From Streptomyces sp. PsTaAH-137 (lineage in GTDB: Bacteria; Actinomycetota; Actinomycetes; Streptomycetales; Streptomycetaceae): 64,000 bases of DNA. The stretch is taken from assembly GCF_003259365.1 (NCBI RefSeq), contig NZ_QLLY01000004.1:434001-498000 (forward strand). Direction: 5' to 3'. The position numbers and the translations under genes are program-made. Each line of letters starts with the position of its first letter. Position 1 is the first letter of the stretch. A model generated the notes under the pieces. It saw only the letters and a program-made list of their open reading frames with translations. It was not told the DNA's origin and ran no database searches. This document shows positions 61,301 to 64,000 of this stretch, one piece after another.

Positions 61301-64000
61301 CGATCGACCAGCGCCTGTTCCGGTACGCCCGGGCCACCCGCGTCTTCCTGATCGCGGTGGTCCTCCTCGGCGCCGTCGGGGCGGGCCTGGTCATTGCTCA
61401 GGCGATGCTCATCGCCGAGGTGGTGGTGGGGGCCTTCCAGCACGGCTTCGACGCGGGGCGGCTCGCCACCCCGCTGATCCTCCTCGCGGTGGTCGCCGCC
61501 GGGCGCGGTCTGGTGGCCTGGGTGACCGAGCTGGCCGCGCACCGGGCGAGCGCGGCGGTCAAGTCCGAGCTGCGCGGGCGACTCCTGGAGCGGGCCGCGC
61601 GGCTCGGCCCGGGGTGGCTCGCGGGACAGCGCACCGGTTCGCTGGTGGCCCTCGCGACGCGCGGCGTCGATGCCTTGGACGACTACTTCTCGCGCTATCT
61701 GCCGCAGTTGGGGCTCGCGGTGGTGGTCCCGGTGGCGGTACTCGTCCGGGTCGTCACCGAGGACTGGGTGTCGGCGGCGATCATCGTCGGCACCCTGCCC
61801 CTAATCCCGATCTTCATGATGCTCATCGGCTGGGCCACCCAGTCCCGGATGGACCGTCAGTGGCGGCTGCTGTCGCGGCTTTCGGGGCACTTCCTGGACG
61901 TGGTCGCGGGCCTGCCGACCCTGAAGGTGTTCGGCCGCGCCAAGGCGCAGGCCGACTCCATCCGCAAGATCACCGGCGAGTACCGCGCAGCGACCATGCG
62001 CACCCTGCGGATCGCCTTCCTGTCGTCGTTCGCGCTGGAACTGCTGGCGACGCTCTCGGTGGCGTTGGTGGCCGTCACCATCGGCATGCGGCTCGTGCAC
62101 GGCGAGATGGACCTGTACGTGGGTCTGGTCATCCTCGTTCTCGCGCCCGAGGCGTATCTGCCGCTGCGGCAGGTGGGCGCCCAGTTCCACGCGGCGGCCG
62201 AGGGCCTGGCGGCGGCGGAGGAGATCTTCGCCGTCCTGGAGACCCCGCTGCCCGAGTCCGGCACGCAGGACGTCCCGGCGGGCCGCGGCATCGGCTTCGA
62301 CCGGGTGTCGGTCCGCTACGAGGGACGGGACGCGGACGCGGTCTCCGACCTCTCCTTCGAGGTGGCCGAAGGGGAGACGGTCGCCCTCGTGGGGCCCAGC
62401 GGGGCGGGCAAGTCGACCCTGCTGGCCGCGCTGCTCGGTTTCGTCCGTCCTTCGGGCGGGCGGGTCCTCGTGGGCGGCGCCGATCTGGCGGACGTGTCGC
62501 GGGAGGCGTGGCACGCGCGCGTGGCGTGGGTGCCGCAGCGGCCGCAGCTGTACGCCGGGTCGATCGCCGACAACGTACGGCTCGCGCGGCCCGACGCCGA
62601 CGACGCGGCGGTGCTCGGCGCCCTGCGGGACGCCGGCGCCCTGGAGTTCGTGGAAGCGCTGCCCGAGGGCGTGGCGACCGTACTCGGCGAGGACGGGGCC
62701 GGGCTCTCCGCGGGACAGCGGCAGCGCCTCGCGCTGGCCCGGGCGTTCCTCGCCGACCGGCCCGTGGTGCTGCTCGACGAGCCGACGGCCGCGCTGGACG
62801 GCGAGACCGAGGCGGGCATCGTCGAGGCGGTGCGCAGGCTCGCCGTCGGACGGACCGTGCTCCTCGTCGTGCACCGGCCCGCGCTGCTCGCGGTGGCCGA
62901 CCGGGTGGTCCGGATCGAGGCACCGGGCGAGGGGCGGACCGGCTCGGCCCCCACGGTCCCGGCGCCCGCCGCGGTGCCTGCGCAGCTGGCGCGGCAGGCG
63001 TCCGAGCAGGCCCGGGAGACCCGCGACGAGGGGGCAGCGCGCGGTCACGTCCTCACCCGGCTGCGGGCCGCCGCCCGCCCCCGCCGCTCGCGGCTGCTTC
63101 TCGCACTGCTGCTCGGCGCCCTCGCGCTCGGCAGCTCCGTCGGCCTGATGGCCACCTCGGGATGGCTGATCTCGCGCGCCTCCGAGCAGCCACCGGTGCT
63201 GTACCTGATGGTCGCGGTGACGGCCACGCGCGCGTTCGGCATCGGCCGGGCCTGCTTCCGGTACGCGGAGCGGCTCGTCTCGCACGACGCCGTGCTGCGG
63301 ATGCTCGCCGACACCCGGGTCGCCGTCTACCGGCGCCTGGAGCGGCTCGCGCCCGCCGGACTGCGCACGCAGCGCCGCGGTGACCTGCTGTCCCGCCTCG
63401 TCGCCGACGTGGACGCCCTCCAGGACTACTGGCTGCGCTGGCTGCTGCCCGCGTCCGTGGCCGCCCTGGTCGGCGTCGGATCGGTGGCCTTCACCGCCTG
63501 GATGCTGCCCGCCGCCGGTGCCGTCCTCGCCGTCGGACTGCTGCTCGCCGGGATCGGCGTGCCCCTGCTGTCCGGCGCCGTGTCCCGCCGCGCCGAACGG
63601 AAGCTGGCGCCCGCGCGGGGCGTCCTCGCGACCCGCGCCGCCGAACTGCTCACCGGCACCGCCGAACTGACCGTCGCGGGTGCCCTGCCGCGCCGCACGG
63701 CGGAGGCCCGCGCCGCCGACTCCGCGCTGACCCGGATCGCCTCGCGCACCGCCACCGCGACCGCTCTCGGCGACGGCCTCACCGCGCTGATCACCGGCCT
63801 CACCGTGGCCGCCGCGGCGCTCGTCGGCGTCCAGGGCGTGCGCGCCGGACAGCTCGACGGGGTCGCGCTCGCCGTCGTGGTGCTGACCCCGCTCGCCGCG
63901 TTCGAGTCGGTCCTCGGGCTGCCGCTGGCCGTGCAGTACCGCCAGCGGGTCCACAAGAGCGCCGAGCGGGTCTACGAGGTCCTGGACGCCCCCGAACCCG
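61294..64000 (+). CDS. cydCD: fused CydD-CydC ABC transporter (3' end outside window)
   Basis: CydDC exports reducing thiols (glutathione or cysteine in other bacteria) needed for cytochrome bd assembly. At least 902 codons are present, open to the window end. The first half is a CydD-type transmembrane domain plus ATPase: Walker A GPSGAGKST (367-375), signature LSAGQRQRLALARAFL and LLDEPTAALDG. From ~residue 585 a CydC-type transmembrane domain continues in frame; its ATPase is beyond base 64000. The fusion is usual in actinomycetes. No ATG start fits; GTG 61294 is inside a parS. Confidence 0.93.
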   Translation, partial: MKPIDQRLFRYARATRVFLIAVVLLGAVGAGLVIAQAMLIAEVVVGAFQHGFDAGRLATPLILLAVVAAGRGLVAWVTELAAHRASAAVKSELRGRLLERAARLGPGWLAGQRTGSLVALATRGVDALDDYFSRYLPQLGLAVVVPVAVLVRVVTEDWVSAAIIVGTLPLIPIFMMLIGWATQSRMDRQWRLLSRLSGHFLDVVAGLPTLKVFGRAKAQADSIRKITGEYRAATMRTLRIAFLSSFALELLATLSVALVAVTIGMRLVHGEMDLYVGLVILVLAPEAYLPLRQVGAQFHAAAEGLAAAEEIFAVLETPLPESGTQDVPAGRGIGFDRVSVRYEGRDADAVSDLSFEVAEGETVALVGPSGAGKSTLLAALLGFVRPSGGRVLVGGADLADVSREAWHARVAWVPQRPQLYAGSIADNVRLARPDADDAAVLGALRDAGALEFVEALPEGVATVLGEDGAGLSAGQRQRLALARAFLADRPVVLLDEPTAALDGETEAGIVEAVRRLAVGRTVLLVVHRPALLAVADRVVRIEAPGEGRTGSAPTVPAPAAVPAQLARQASEQARETRDEGAARGHVLTRLRAAARPRRSRLLLALLLGALALGSSVGLMATSGWLISRASEQPPVLYLMVAVTATRAFGIGRACFRYAERLVSHDAVLRMLADTRVAVYRRLERLAPAGLRTQRRGDLLSRLVADVDALQDYWLRWLLPASVAALVGVGSVAFTAWMLPAAGAVLAVGLLLAGIGVPLLSGAVSRRAERKLAPARGVLATRAAELLTGTAELTVAGALPRRTAEARAADSALTRIASRTATATALGDGLTALITGLTVAAAALVGVQGVRAGQLDGVALAVVVLTPLAAFESVLGLPLAVQYRQRVHKSAERVYEVLDAPEP

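Noticed and set aside
61614..63383. 589-codon plus-strand frame inside cydCD
   Set aside because: Offset by one frame from the real CydCD reading, which has clear ABC transporter motifs.

Overview
The window is about 70% G+C, has codons ending mostly in G or C, and reads as the right-hand flank of a Streptomyces replication origin. The species cannot be named from sequence alone. Markers for Streptomyces are the divergent dnaA/rpmH pair, the parAB locus with a dense field of GTTTCACGTGAAAC (parS) sites, the ssgR-ssgA sporulation pair, femX, a SigR-type promoter before trxBA, and an exact Rex operator before the cytochrome bd genes. oriC itself (dnaA-dnaN interval) should lie just left of base 1, so plus-strand genes run with the fork.

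Region by region: 1-7.8 kb holds dnaA (3' end outside the window), then rpmH-rnpA-yidD-yidC-jag-rsmG-parA-parB, the usual bacterial origin cluster for tRNA processing, membrane insertion, rRNA methylation and chromosome segregation. 8.1-18.6 kb is a minus-strand envelope and redox block: DUF6049 secreted protein, MurJ, a separate pseudokinase, SigM, its anti-sigma factor, TrxB and TrxA, preceded by one GNAT gene. 18.7-34.6 kb holds the CCA-adding enzyme, an MFS protein, PadR with inositol-phosphate synthase, a class A penicillin-binding protein, a GT87-like mannosyltransferase, an alanine-racemase-like protein, FemX, the rpsF-ssb-rpsR-rplI operon and a MATE exporter. 35.0-38.5 kb holds dnaB, a beta-lactamase-fold hydrolase and a GNAT. 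38.5-48.4 kb is more accessory: MarR/MFS/HbpS-like, a globin-reductase, Nudix, LysR, a PLP gamma-family enzyme with a low-molecular-weight phosphatase, and small membrane and cupin proteins. 48.6-53.4 kb holds ssgR, ssgA, a YibE/F protein and riboswitch-controlled thiC. 53.5-64 kb holds a membrane protein, a metallophosphoesterase, a LacI regulator, hisC and cydA-cydB-cydCD (cut off by the window end).

The genes form a chromosome-maintenance and hyphal-growth neighbourhood: initiation (DnaA, DnaB, SSB), segregation (ParA, ParB, parS), cell-wall building (MurJ, FemX, PBP), translation and thiol/redox control. I found 13 exact parS sites and 2 one-mismatch sites. Several sit in unusual places: inside terminator-like palindromes, across the stop codon of a transporter gene, over the GTG start of cydCD, and inside the P3 arm of the thiC TPP riboswitch. 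DnaA-box-like sites occur at dnaA, at the 5' end of parA and in a cluster before dnaB. I see no prophage, insertion sequence, CRISPR array or tRNA gene, and no wholly unknown multi-gene system. The most original signals are the composite parS elements and the split MurJ/pseudokinase arrangement.
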